Source: Planctomycetaceae bacterium (GTDB taxonomy: Bacteria > Planctomycetota > Planctomycetia > Planctomycetales > Planctomycetaceae). Taken from it: 64,000 nucleotides of DNA. Where the stretch lies: positions 1-64,000 of the forward strand of contig JAKFUG010000001.1 of assembly GCA_021732785.1 (NCBI GenBank). Reading direction: 5' to 3'. The notes under the pieces were generated by a model that did no database searches, was not told the origin of the DNA, and saw only the letters and a list, made by a program, of their open reading frames with translations. How positions within the stretch are numbered: position 1 is the stretch's first letter; the number at the start of each line of letters is the position of its first letter. The translations under genes were made by a program, and so were the position numbers. This document shows, one piece after another, positions 8,376 to 17,012 of the stretch.

Positions 8376-9608
8376 GTGGCGACTTCGTTCGATCATGCCC
8401 GCCGGTTTTTTGATCAGGCCGCCGATGTTCTCGATCTCTCGCAGAACATGCGCACGCTGCTGCTGACGCCGCAGCGGGAAATCAAAGTACAAGTGGCGGT
8501 CGAGCGCGACAACGGCGAACTCTCAACACTCATCGGTTACCGCATTCAGCACGACAAATCGCGCGGCCCGATGAAGGGCGGACTCCGGTTCCATCCCGAA
8601 GTCGATGAAGCGGAAGTCCTCACGCTCGCTTCACTGATGACGTGGAAAACCGCCGTCGTCAATCTTCCCTATGGCGGAGCGAAGGGGGGCATCGCCGTCG
8701 ATCCGCGAACATTGAGTGTGGGCGAACTGGAACGCATCACCCGCAAATTCGTGGACGAAATCCACGACATGGTTGGCCCCGACAAAGACATTCCCGCACC
8801 CGACATGGGGACCAATGCGCAGGTGATGGCGTGGTTTGCGAACCAGTACGAAAAGTTCTACGGCTTTCAACCCGCCTGCGTCACCGGCAAGCCCGTCGAT
8901 CTGCATGGTTCCGAAGGCCGCGAAGAAGCCACCGGCCGCGGCGTGGTGACGATCGCCGAAGCATTGTTCAAGAAGCTCAATCGCCCGTTGGTGGGAGCGC
9001 GAGTGGCATTGCAGGGCTTCGGCAACGTCGGGAGTTTCGCCGCAGAATATCTGATGGAAAAGGGAGCCCGCGTGGTGGGTCTCACCGACATGACCGGCGG
9101 TGTGTGGAATCCCGAAGGACTCGATGTCAGGAAGCTGCTGGAGCATGCCAAGTCGGCTGGTGGAGTAAAGGGTTTCCCCGGCACCGATCCGTTGTCGAAC
9201 GAGCAACTCTTTGGGGCCGATGTCGATCTGCTGATTCCCGCCGCCTTGGGAGGCGTGATCAATGCGGCCAATGCCACCAGCATTCGCGCTCCGTACATCG
9301 TAGAAGCGGCGAATAATCCCACGACCCCGGAAGCGGACGAAATCCTGCACAAGAAGGGCGTCATCGTTGTTCCCGATATTCTGGCGAATGCCGGCGGCGT
9401 GACGGTCAGCTATTTCGAGTGGGTGCAGAACCGCCAGCACTTCAAGTGGGATCTGGAACGCGTCCGCACGGAACTCAACAAAGTGATGCACGAGAGTTTC
9501 GAGCGCGTGTGGAAGATCGCCGAAGAAAAGAAGATTCCCCTCCGCACAGCCGCGTACGTCCTCGGCATCGGCCGCGTCGGCCGCGCCACGGTTCTGGGCG
9601 GCGTGTGA
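8376..9608 (+). CDS. gdhA: Glutamate dehydrogenase (Glu/Leu/Phe/Val dehydrogenase family)
   Basis: Interconverts glutamate with 2-oxoglutarate and ammonia using NAD(P). The 410-residue protein has the catalytic-lysine loop [16 protein letters not shown], the substrate-binding [23 protein letters not shown] and the Rossmann motif [13 protein letters not shown]. Length and order match hexameric bacterial and archaeal GDHs of the ~415-residue class; cofactor preference cannot be judged safely. The start is a GTG at 8376 preceded by AAAAGGA (8362-8368). It ends about 170 bases before the convergent sigma-like unit. Confidence 0.95.
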   Translation: MATSFDHARRFFDQAADVLDLSQNMRTLLLTPQREIKVQVAVERDNGELSTLIGYRIQHDKSRGPMKGGLRFHPEVDEAEVLTLASLMTWKTAVVNLPYGGAKGGIAVDPRTLSVGELERITRKFVDEIHDMVGPDKDIPAPDMGTNAQVMAWFANQYEKFYGFQPACVTGKPVDLHGSEGREEATGRGVVTIAEALFKKLNRPLVGARVALQGFGNVGSFAAEYLMEKGARVVGLTDMTGGVWNPEGLDVRKLLEHAKSAGGVKGFPGTDPLSNEQLFGADVDLLIPAALGGVINAANATSIRAPYIVEAANNPTTPEADEILHKKGVIVVPDILANAGGVTVSYFEWVQNRQHFKWDLERVRTELNKVMHESFERVWKIAEEKKIPLRTAAYVLGIGRVGRATVLGGV

Positions 9609-9770
9609 GTTCTGGAACTGTGCCTCGTCGAACCGGGACTACTCGCCGAGCGGCTCAAGCTTTTCCTCAGCGGCGCTTTCGCTGGCGTCTGCCCTGGACG
9701 TTCCATTGCGTACTGAGCTGAATGTCACGCGATGGGGCTCGGACGGGGGGCGGACAGCGGGCGCGATGCG

Positions 9771-9810
9771 AAAAACAAAAACGGGGCCTGTGTTTGCACA
9801 GACCCCGTTT
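9771..9810 (-). terminator. Strong Rho-independent terminator of the 9.8-11.4 kb minus-strand unit
   Basis: On the minus strand AACGGGG-T-CTGTG, loop CAAA, CACAG-G-CCCCGTT, then TTTTGTTTTT. A long GC stem with a near-perfect T-tract supports real transcription of the odd reading frames upstream. On the plus strand the same hairpin lacks a good T-tract but might help end gdhA transcription. Confidence 0.85.
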
Positions 9811-9840
9811 CGGTAGTCCATTCCTGCATCCGTGCCGGAA

Positions 9841-9948
9841 TCAGGCAGCGATACGAGGACGTGAGATACGATTCTGTCGCGGCGGGCGCACGTTCAGCGC
9901 AGAAGGCCGTTTGTCGTCTCTCAACGTCTCGCGGGTGGGCAAGTTCAT
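9841..9948 (-). CDS. Possible 35-residue protein overlapping the end of the sigma-like frame
   Basis: The ATG at 9948 overlaps the preceding TGA as ATGA, a typical translational-coupling arrangement. The frame runs 35 codons (MNLPTRETLRDDKRPSALNV...) to TGA 9841-9843, and the strong terminator follows 30 bases later. The product is basic with no recognisable domain. It could be a real small protein or the displaced tail of a frameshifted larger one. Confidence 0.35.
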   Translation of the reverse strand: MNLPTRETLRDDKRPSALNVRPPRQNRISRPRIAA

Positions 9949-11381
9949 AATGCCATCGTAAGCCTCATGTTCAAGCAAGAGTCGGCCACAATCCGCTGGC
10001 TGCGAGCCCGATCGTCGTAATCCAGCAGCGGAAGCTCGTCGGCGGCGAAGATCAACATCTTGTTTGCCTCGTCGACATCAGTCGTCGCCGACGTCGTCGC
10101 ACAAGGTGTCGTTTCCTTGGCCACCATAGATGTTGTCATCCGAGGTGTCGATCCAGTCTTCGAGCACCGGATGGATGAGCCAGAGTGCGAGAAGAGCATC
10201 CGACAGGCCGAGAGGAACCATTCCATCCTCAGCGTCCGGCTGCGTTCCCAGACCCAGGCACCGCTTGGCGGAGGGACGACCCTCGTCGCTGGCGTTGGAA
10301 CATCCAACAGAACCGTCTTCGCCAGCGGCTTGCAGCCCTTCCATGACAACTTCTTCCCGCTCAACTCCACCTTGGCCTCCGTGAGAAATTGTGTGGTCGA
10401 AACCATGACCGTGTAGGCCTCCTCGCGGAGTTCCCGGAACAAGCGCTGGCGGAAGTGGAATGTATAGCTCCTGTCCGTCGGTGCGGTCACCATGATCATC
10501 CTCCCCCGTGGATGCTCGGCCTTGGCAGAGCCTTCCACGAACCTGTCGACCGGCTCCTCCAAGTCTTCGACGTCCATCTTGACGACATCCTTGGCCCTGC
10601 GGTCGACCATCTCTTTGACAGCTTTCGCAAGCTTTGCCACGCCTTCAAGCAGCGCGCGCCGGCGATCATCATCGTACTCAAGCATGATAGAACTCTCCCT
10701 CGAATTGGACTGTTGGTAAGAACATCTGAATGCAACACGCATCCAAAACAACCAGAGCCGCGACCACACGACGGTGAGAACCGTCGGCGGTCGTTCCGAG
10801 GGCGGAGGGCGGGATTCCTGATCGCCGCAGGAGTCGTTCGATGCCTGGCGAACGATGATCTTCATGCCATTTTCATCGACGCGATTTGCCGCGGCATGTC
10901 GGACGAGTTCGCTCATACGTGCGTCCAGCGAGCGGCGCTGCATGGACAGGTGCTTCGCAATCTCTTCCGCTGTCTTGCAGCAACGCACGGCATCCAAAAC
11001 ACGGCGAAGCGACTCGGTCAACGTACCGCGGAAACGATCCAGAACGGAGTTCACGAGGTCGCAATAATCTACTTCTTTGATGTGATGATCAGCGATCGTC
11101 GCGCCAACAGCGACCTTTTGCAGCTTCGGATTCGTCTCGACGGATTCAATGTACTTACGGCGCAACCAATTCGTGGCTTCAAAATTCAGAACGCGAGTCA
11201 GCCAGGCAACCGGGCTCGGAATTTCCGACTGACATTCCAGCGCGGCTAAGAGGGCTTGTTGTACGAGATCGTCTCTCCGATGCGGATCGCCGTCGGCGAG
11301 TTGAGACGCCATCAGCCGCAAGAACCGCAAAATGCGGCCCCCATCTTTCTGCAGCAGGGCATCCAGCTCGTCCCGAGTCAC
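9945..11381 (-). CDS. Sigma-70-family-like protein whose frame runs on into a second unknown protein
   Basis: The GTG at 11381 has GGGAGG about 8 bases upstream and opens a sigma-like domain of about 175 residues: DDLVQQALLAALE followed by AWLTRVLNFEATNWLRRK resembles region 2 of ECF sigma factors, and TAEEIAKHLSMQRRSLDARMSELVR resembles a region-4 helix-turn-helix. It would steer RNA polymerase to particular promoters. The frame has no stop before a second likely start at ATG 10685 (MLEYDDDRRRALLEGV), which has its own GGGAGAG. The linker looks non-coding. The second part (about 246 residues) is charged, unrecognised, and loses protein-like character after about position 10300, where another frame looks better. 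I read this as two genes disturbed by indels, or a genuine fusion. An upstream open stretch to 11618 is probably not translated. Confidence 0.55.
   Translation of the reverse strand: MTRDELDALLQKDGGRILRFLRLMASQLADGDPHRRDDLVQQALLAALECQSEIPSPVAWLTRVLNFEATNWLRRKYIESVETNPKLQKVAVGATIADHHIKEVDYCDLVNSVLDRFRGTLTESLRRVLDAVRCCKTAEEIAKHLSMQRRSLDARMSELVRHAAANRVDENGMKIIVRQASNDSCGDQESRPPPSERPPTVLTVVWSRLWLFWMRVAFRCSYQQSNSRESSIMLEYDDDRRRALLEGVAKLAKAVKEMVDRRAKDVVKMDVEDLEEPVDRFVEGSAKAEHPRGRMIMVTAPTDRSYTFHFRQRLFRELREEAYTVMVSTTQFLTEAKVELSGKKLSWKGCKPLAKTVLLDVPTPATRVVPPPSGAWVWERSRTLRMEWFLSACRMLFSHSGSSIRCSKTGSTPRMTTSMVAKETTPCATTSATTDVDEANKMLIFAADELPLLDYDDRARSQRIVADSCLNMRLTMAL
10078..10344 (-). other. Alternative-frame ORF that may be the true C-terminal part of the second protein
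   Basis: In the +1-shifted frame the region encodes a coherent 88-residue stretch including GMVPLGLSDALLALWLIHPV and ending IYGGQGNDTLCDDVGDD. The overlapping long frame here is rich in Ser, Thr, Arg and Met and looks unnatural. A single indel between about 10250 and 10340 would join the two. The GGQGNDTL segment resembles one RTX-type calcium-binding nonapeptide, but a single copy is weak evidence. Confidence 0.35.
10693..10699 (-). promoter_or_regulatory. Internal ribosome binding site GGGAGAG before ATG 10685
   Basis: GGGAGAG lies 7 bases before an in-frame ATG in the middle of the long sigma-like open frame. This supports a separate translation start for the second protein. Confidence 0.55.
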
Positions 11382-11616
11382 ATCCGGCCCTCCCGGTGTC
11401 ACTATATCCGTCCACACGAAATAGTCGCGGTACGATCTCGGAGCGCACGGACTTTCCAGGAATATTTCTCCGTTTCTGTGAAAGAAGATTTCAAGCAAAA
11501 ACCCGTGCGCTTTCCACGGCTGCAGCGACTGTCTTATTGGCGGAAACCACACTCTTGCATGCAGTTGCAGCGAGTTACCAATTCGTATTCTCCCGCCATC
11601 TTCTAAAGGGATTGCC

Positions 11617-11904
11617 ATGTTGAAACACGCCTCTCACCCGTTTCGTCTCCCGAAAAAATTCGTCATCTGCCGGTGCGGTCTGCTGACCGTGGTTCTGGCG
11701 CACGCGCTCCTGCTGGTGGGTGAATTGTTGCCCCCGGGGGAAACGCATCACCACTGCAAATTGGCCGGCTATGGAGCGCTGCTGGTGGTGCTGACTTACC
11801 GTGCTGTGATCCTGACCCTGAACGGCGGCCGTGCTCCCACTAAGACACCCCATCCTCAACGGTCGAATTCCACGCCGCCTCGCGACGATCTCATCCACGG
11901 GTGA
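11617..11904 (+). CDS. Small two-helix membrane protein, function unknown
   Basis: A 95-residue product with two hydrophobic stretches (LLTVVLAHALLLVGELL and LAGYGALLVVLTYRAVILTL) flanking a GETHHHCKL loop, and a polar, Pro-rich tail. The AAAGGG at 11605-11610 is well spaced from the ATG. It ends 77 bases before the helicase start on the same strand, so the two may be co-transcribed. I recognise no family. Expression is plausible but not certain. Confidence 0.45.
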   Translation: MLKHASHPFRLPKKFVICRCGLLTVVLAHALLLVGELLPPGETHHHCKLAGYGALLVVLTYRAVILTLNGGRAPTKTPHPQRSNSTPPRDDLIHG

Positions 11905-11981
11905 TAGAATCGCACCATGGCTCGGTTAAACCCCTAACGCTTCAATATTATGAAGTGTTGTCGAAAAGGAGTTCGCGGATT

Positions 11982-14246
11982 GTGGCTGGGGATGATTTAA
12001 CGCCGAGTCAGCGGGCGGCGGTCGAGCACTATGAGGGGCCGTTGCTGGTGCTCGCCGGGCCGGGGTCGGGGAAGACGCGGGTGATTACCCGGCGGATTGC
12101 CCGGCTGGTAGACCGGGGGGTGTCGCCGTGGGAAATCCTGGCGATCACGTTCACCAACAAAGCCGCCCGCGAGATGGCCGAGCGCGTCGAGCGGTTGTTG
12201 CCCGGCCGACGGATGTGGGTCACCACGTTCCACAAGTTCTGTGCGCGACTGCTGCGCGAACGGGGCGAAGCGGTCGGATTGCAGCCGAATTTTTCGATCT
12301 TTGATACGTCCGATCAGCAGCGTTTGTTGAAGCAGGTGCTGCACGATGAAGACATCGATGCCACGCACTTCCCGCCGAACAAGATCGGCTGGCAGATCAG
12401 TCAGGTGAAGAACGAACTCATTACACCGGAGACGTTCAAAGCCCGGTTCGAGGAGCGCGTCGGCAACCACATGGAAGCCGTGGTCGCACGGGTCTATCCG
12501 AAGTACCAGCAGCGATTGATTGAGGCGAACGCGGTTGATTTCGATGATCTGCTGGTCCATGTCGCGCTGTTGTTGCAGGAACAGGACGACCTGCGAGCCG
12601 AGTGGGATCAACGGTTTCGCTACATTTTGGTCGACGAGTATCAGGACACGAATCGCGCGCAGTATCAGATTGTCGCCGCCTTGTCGCAGATCAATGCGAA
12701 TTTGTGTGCGACGGGTGATCCGGACCAGTCGATCTACGGCTGGCGCGGGGCACAGATCGAGAACATTCTGCGGTTTGAACGAGACTTCCCCAGCGTTGCC
12801 GTCATCCGTCTCGAAGAGAACTTTCGCAGCACGCCGGAGATTCTGCGCACGGCGGATGCCCTCATTGCGCACAACAAACAGCGCAAAGTGAAAGTGCTGC
12901 GGACCGACAACCCTAGCGGCCCCGAAGTCGAATTGCGGTTGTTCCTCAACGGTCGTGAAGAGGCGGAAGGAATCGCCGCGGACATTCGTCGGCAGGTCGA
13001 AGACGGTGACCGCCGCTGGTCCGACTTCGCGGTGTTTTATCGCGTGAATGCGTTGTCACGGTCGTTGGAAACGGCGATGGCCCGGGCGCGGGTGCCGTAT
13101 CAGGTGGCCGCCGGGGTGGCATTTTATGAGCGAAGCGAAGTCAAGGATTTGATCGGGTATCTGCGGATCATCGACAACCATCGAGATCGCATGGCGTTTC
13201 TGCGCGTGGTGAATACGCCGCCGCGGGGGATCGGCAAGACGACGGTCGACAAGCTGATGAAATGGGCCGATTCCGCGTCGGTGCCACTGCTGGACGCCGC
13301 GCGGTGTGCGGATCAGATTCCGGGTCTCTCGAAACGCGCCGTCACCGCGTTGCAACAGTTCGCCGGGTTGATCGACGAGTTCGCGGCGAAGTCTTACGGC
13401 CCCGTGGCGGAGACGCTCGTTGAGATCGTTAGCCGCACGCGCTACGGTCACGATGCCGCCCTGCAATCGGAAGAAGACCTGCAAAAAAAGAGCAATGTCG
13501 ATGAACTGATCAGCGCCGCGCGTCACTACGATGAAGTTGGCGGCGATGAATCCTCGCTCGGCGGGTTCCTCGAAACGGCCAGCCTTGCACAAGACCTCGA
13601 CGGCATTGAAACCGACCTCGGAGCGGTCACGCTGATGACGTTGCACGCCGCGAAGGGACTGGAGTTTCCGTGCGTCTACATCATCGGCGTCGAGCAGAAT
13701 CTCATTCCGCACGAACGCTCGCTGCGGAATTATGAGCCGAAGGAAATCGAAGAAGAACGGCGGTTGCTGTTCGTTGGCATCACCCGGGCCGAGCAGCATC
13801 TGGTGATGACGCACACCTGCCGGCGGGATGTCCACGGCCGCGAGTTGTCGACGATTCCCAGCGATTTTCTCAACGAGATGCCGTACACGAATGTCGATTG
13901 CACGCGCGGCAGCGGTTCGTGGTCGCCGGAAGAGGAATCGCAGGAAGTCGACATGGATGACCGGCTCGCAGCCCCGTCGCCCAAGTTCGCCGCATTGAAG
14001 TCGATTCTGCCGCGATTGACCACCGGAGCGGCACTCGAAGCGGGAACAACACGTCCAGCCGATGTCCCGCTCGGCTTCCGCGTCGGCATGACCGTCCGAC
14101 ATCCGCGGTATGGCCTGGGGACCGTCATCGAGATGTCCGACGGTTATGCCCGGAACCGGACCGTGCGAGTGGAATTCACAGACGATGGCCGCCAGGAAAG
14201 CTTCATCGCCAGCAAATGCCCACTGCAACCGGTGGGATTGCGATAG
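11982..14246 (+). CDS. pcrA: UvrD/PcrA-type superfamily 1A DNA helicase
   Basis: A 3'-5' DNA helicase used in repair, replication restart and removal of RecA or stalled RNA polymerase. About 754 residues carry all SF1A motifs in order: Q motif LTPSQRAAV, Walker A GPGSGKT, Ia ITFTNKAAREM, Walker B VDEYQDTN, III GDPDQSIYGWRGA, IV LEENFRSTPEIL, V LMTLHAAKGLEFPCVYIIG and VI VGITRAEQHLVMTH. The C-terminus (VGMTVRHPRYGLGTVIEM...VEFTDDG) is the PcrA/UvrD Tudor-like RNA-polymerase-contacting domain, which argues against Rep. I prefer the GTG at 11982 (VAGDDLTPSQR) because AAAAGGAG lies 10 bases upstream; the frame is open to a GTG at 11901. Confidence 0.96.
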   Translation: MAGDDLTPSQRAAVEHYEGPLLVLAGPGSGKTRVITRRIARLVDRGVSPWEILAITFTNKAAREMAERVERLLPGRRMWVTTFHKFCARLLRERGEAVGLQPNFSIFDTSDQQRLLKQVLHDEDIDATHFPPNKIGWQISQVKNELITPETFKARFEERVGNHMEAVVARVYPKYQQRLIEANAVDFDDLLVHVALLLQEQDDLRAEWDQRFRYILVDEYQDTNRAQYQIVAALSQINANLCATGDPDQSIYGWRGAQIENILRFERDFPSVAVIRLEENFRSTPEILRTADALIAHNKQRKVKVLRTDNPSGPEVELRLFLNGREEAEGIAADIRRQVEDGDRRWSDFAVFYRVNALSRSLETAMARARVPYQVAAGVAFYERSEVKDLIGYLRIIDNHRDRMAFLRVVNTPPRGIGKTTVDKLMKWADSASVPLLDAARCADQIPGLSKRAVTALQQFAGLIDEFAAKSYGPVAETLVEIVSRTRYGHDAALQSEEDLQKKSNVDELISAARHYDEVGGDESSLGGFLETASLAQDLDGIETDLGAVTLMTLHAAKGLEFPCVYIIGVEQNLIPHERSLRNYEPKEIEEERRLLFVGITRAEQHLVMTHTCRRDVHGRELSTIPSDFLNEMPYTNVDCTRGSGSWSPEEESQEVDMDDRLAAPSPKFAALKSILPRLTTGAALEAGTTRPADVPLGFRVGMTVRHPRYGLGTVIEMSDGYARNRTVRVEFTDDGRQESFIASKCPLQPVGLR

Positions 14247-14451
14247 TCCAGCCGCCACATCAGCGGTGATGTGACCCGCCTCGCACTCGATCTCTCGCGC
14301 GTCATAACCATACGGTTTCTACCTATTTTACGAATTTTGCTCAGGATGGGATTGAAAGCGGATTCGCGAAGTTTTACACAGGGAGCGTCGACCAATCATG
14401 CCGAACGATTCGGCAGGCCGACGAAATGAAATTTTGACTAAGGGGCAAGCG

Positions 14452-15804
14452 ATGAGTCCACGATCGACACGATTCGTAAACCGTTGGGCCATGGGTGCGG
14501 GCGGGGCGTTGGCCATGCTCGCCGTCAGCATGGGGATGCAGCCCCGCATCGCGCCGGAACCGGTGGCCGATGTTCCGCTTGCTCCGGCGTTGTCGGCACG
14601 ATCCATTGAACGAGCCCCTTTGGTCCGCATCCGCGACAGGGACGGAATCGGGCACTTCTGTACGAATCACACCGATCCGAATATTCCGTGCGCGATGTTC
14701 GCGCCGGGATACAAGCCAACGGTTCCAAATGAAGACACGCCAGACCCGGATAATGCCGGCGAGTTCGTGGTCTCCGGCCAGAAGTGGCCACAACCGGGTG
14801 GGTTGGGGACGACGGTTAGCATTTCCTATAGTTATTCGAATCTGCTGAACGGCGGGATGTCGGGCATCTCCAGTTCGCAACTCCAGAATGCCGTGCAGGA
14901 AGCGTTGAATGTCTGGGCCGCACAAGCCCCGTTGAGCTTCACGCTGGTATCGGATTCCGGCCCCTTGCCGACGGCCGCGGATACGAGTTATCCCGCCGGT
15001 TCGACACCCAACCTGCGTTTTGGCCATCACACGTTCGATGGTCCGTCGAACGTCCTGGCCCATGCCTACTTCCCCAATCCGGGATCGGGCCTGGCGGGAG
15101 ACTTGCACTTCGACAATGGCGAGAGCTGGGCCACGGCCCCGGCTTCCGGGAAGATCGATTTCCTCGAAGTCTGCGTCCATGAGATCGGGCATACCCTGGG
15201 GCTCAATCACGAACCCTCGCCGCCGGCCGGACAGAACGCGATCATGAATCCGTTCTACGGGGCCCGCTTTTCCGGCCCGGGGACGGCGTTCCTGCTGACG
15301 GACGACAAGAACGGCATCAAGAACATCTATGGAACCTCGAGCGGATGTTCGGTTCAGGCGATTATCGAACGGGCGAAATTGCTGCCGTTCGCGAAGGGCT
15401 TGAAACTCAGTTCCGCGACGAATGCGGAACGCTTCTATGCCGATCTCACCGAGTACAGCGCGCGAGTTCTCCAGGCCACACCGGCGGGCCAGCAACTCGC
15501 GGCGACGTACAAGAAGCACGGCCCGGAAGTGGTGGCAGCGCTCGTGAAGCGGCCGGAGTTAATCATGCAGGCGGTTGAAACCTTCACCGCGCTTCAGGAA
15601 CCCATGGCCCGGCACAATGCCCGGGACGAAGTCTTGCATTTGCCCACGGCAACGTACACACGGCTGATGGACTTCCTGAAAGCCCTCGACGGGACCGTTT
15701 CGGAAGACGCGCAAGCCGCGATTACTTCCGCACGAGAAGTGCTCGAGACCGCTCACACGGTCGACGGCGACACGGTTTCGATCGATTTCCGCACCGTGCG
15801 GTAA
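14452..15804 (+). CDS. Secreted matrixin-type (M10A-like) zinc metalloprotease
   Basis: A 450-residue exported protein. The start at 14452 follows AAGGGG by 6 bases and gives an N-terminal signal (RSTRFVNRW then an Ala/Gly/Met-rich hydrophobic run to about residue 30). A peptidase domain follows, with CVHEIGHTLGLNHE (the HExxHxxGxxH zinc site) and the Met-turn in NAIMNPFYGARF, then LTDDKNGIKNIYG, which normally closes matrixin domains. The last ~150 residues are helical and charged with no recognised domain; they may be a regulatory or cell-surface part. It probably cleaves external or periplasmic protein. It is single-gene, flanked upstream by the helicase and downstream by a strong terminator. 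Confidence 0.88.
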   Translation: MSPRSTRFVNRWAMGAGGALAMLAVSMGMQPRIAPEPVADVPLAPALSARSIERAPLVRIRDRDGIGHFCTNHTDPNIPCAMFAPGYKPTVPNEDTPDPDNAGEFVVSGQKWPQPGGLGTTVSISYSYSNLLNGGMSGISSSQLQNAVQEALNVWAAQAPLSFTLVSDSGPLPTAADTSYPAGSTPNLRFGHHTFDGPSNVLAHAYFPNPGSGLAGDLHFDNGESWATAPASGKIDFLEVCVHEIGHTLGLNHEPSPPAGQNAIMNPFYGARFSGPGTAFLLTDDKNGIKNIYGTSSGCSVQAIIERAKLLPFAKGLKLSSATNAERFYADLTEYSARVLQATPAGQQLAATYKKHGPEVVAALVKRPELIMQAVETFTALQEPMARHNARDEVLHLPTATYTRLMDFLKALDGTVSEDAQAAITSAREVLETAHTVDGDTVSIDFRTVR

Positions 15805-15830
15805 GCCTCATCCACGATCGTGACCGCCGA

Positions 15831-15864
15831 AGCCCAGGGATTCTGATCCCTGGGCTTTTTCTTT
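15831..15864 (+). terminator. Rho-independent terminator of the protease gene (GAAGCCCAGGGA family)
   Basis: AGCCCAGGGA, loop TTCTGA, TCCCTGGGCT, then TTTTCTTT: a 10-bp GC stem with a good T-run, 26 bases after the stop codon. Its stem matches the hairpins at 3944 and 17962, showing that this repeated hairpin family includes working terminators. Confidence 0.88.
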
Positions 15865-15868
15865 AAGA

Positions 15869-16981
15869 TCACGCCGCCGCAAACCGTCGCTGCCGGAATT
15901 GATCGAGTGCCACCGCCGCAACGATGATCACGCCGAGGATAATATCCTGCAATTCATTAGAGAGACCCAATTGCGTACACCCGCTGGCAATCACAGACAT
16001 GAGTGCAGCGCCAGCCAGAGTGCCGAGAATTGAACCACGACCGCCCGAGAGGCTTGCTCCTCCGATGATCACTGCGGCGATCACCTTCAGTTCGTATCCT
16101 GTGCCTGATGTCGGATTCCCGCCTCCCAGGCGAGAGAATTGGTAAATGCCGGCAAGCCCAACGAAGAATCCGCTCAACATATACACGATGATCCGGACGG
16201 CCGGAACATTGACACCGCACATTCTCGCTGTCGCTTCATTTGAGCCAATGGCATAGACATGTCGACCAAACACCGTGAAATGAAGTGATGCCGACAAAAT
16301 CACGGCGATCAGACCGCCCCACCAAATGCCGAGTGGAAATCGGACCCAGTCCAGAGCTCTGTCCCACCGTGCGCGAGGATGGTCCTCTGTCGATTGCGAA
16401 AAGTGGGGAGGCCACAAGGCGGCATTGCGCACGCTGGTAAATCGTTTCAGCCAAATGGGAACCTGGCTCTTGTCGAAATTGGCGTCGTCGGGCTCATAAG
16501 CAGCCGGACTGACTGTTTGGCCGCCATCCAGTTTTTGGGCCACCATTTTCGCCGCGCCAAGATAAATGGTCATTGTCCCTAATGTAACAATAAAAGGAAC
16601 AACTTTGAGATAACTGATGAGAACGCCGTTGATTGCACCCAGTAATATGCCGAGCGTTAACGCTGCCGTGATCGAGAGCCAAGGCCCCCAATTTAATTTC
16701 AGGCCGCAAGCGAGAACTGTTGCACAGAACGCGAGTCCCGTTCCTACGGAGAGATCGATCCCTCCGGAGATCACGACCACCGTCATTCCCAGCGCACAGA
16801 TTCCGACAACGGCACTATTGATAAACAACTGCTGCAGATTGTCCGATGTCATGAAAACCGGGGGACGGGATGAATTCGTCCACCGGAGCATCGTCGGCTC
16901 CAATACACAAAATAACGTATAGAAAACAATCAGCGCCAATAATGGGCCGCAAGCATTGGCGATTTTCTTCAATCGAGACAA
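15869..16981 (-). CDS. Sugar-type ABC transporter permease (RbsC/BPD_transp_2 family)
   Basis: An inner-membrane permease of about 370 residues from the ribose/xylose/galactose import family. It has a hydrophobic N-terminus, the hallmark GGIDLSVGTGLAF, about eight to ten membrane segments, FVGLAGIYQFSRLGGGNPTSGTGYELKVIAAVIIGGASLSGGRGSILGT, and a C-terminal helix. An unusual polar loop of ~65 residues (KLDGGQTVSPAAYEP... to ...RALDWVRF) lies in mid-protein. The start appears to be TTG at 16981. Such permeases need an ATPase and a binding protein, and neither is next to it, so partners must lie elsewhere. It lies 32 bases downstream of the DUF3472 gene and may share its transcript. Confidence 0.88.
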   Translation of the reverse strand: MSRLKKIANACGPLLALIVFYTLFCVLEPTMLRWTNSSRPPVFMTSDNLQQLFINSAVVGICALGMTVVVISGGIDLSVGTGLAFCATVLACGLKLNWGPWLSITAALTLGILLGAINGVLISYLKVVPFIVTLGTMTIYLGAAKMVAQKLDGGQTVSPAAYEPDDANFDKSQVPIWLKRFTSVRNAALWPPHFSQSTEDHPRARWDRALDWVRFPLGIWWGGLIAVILSASLHFTVFGRHVYAIGSNEATARMCGVNVPAVRIIVYMLSGFFVGLAGIYQFSRLGGGNPTSGTGYELKVIAAVIIGGASLSGGRGSILGTLAGAALMSVIASGCTQLGLSNELQDIILGVIIVAAVALDQFRQRRFAAA

Positions 16982-17012
16982 GGTGACAATCTCTTTGGCA
17001 AATGATCGGCGA

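Noticed and set aside
10090-10120. RTX-type calcium-binding repeat (GGQGNDTL) in the sigma-like unit
   Set aside because: Only one copy is present in an uncertain frame; genuine RTX regions have many tandem copies.
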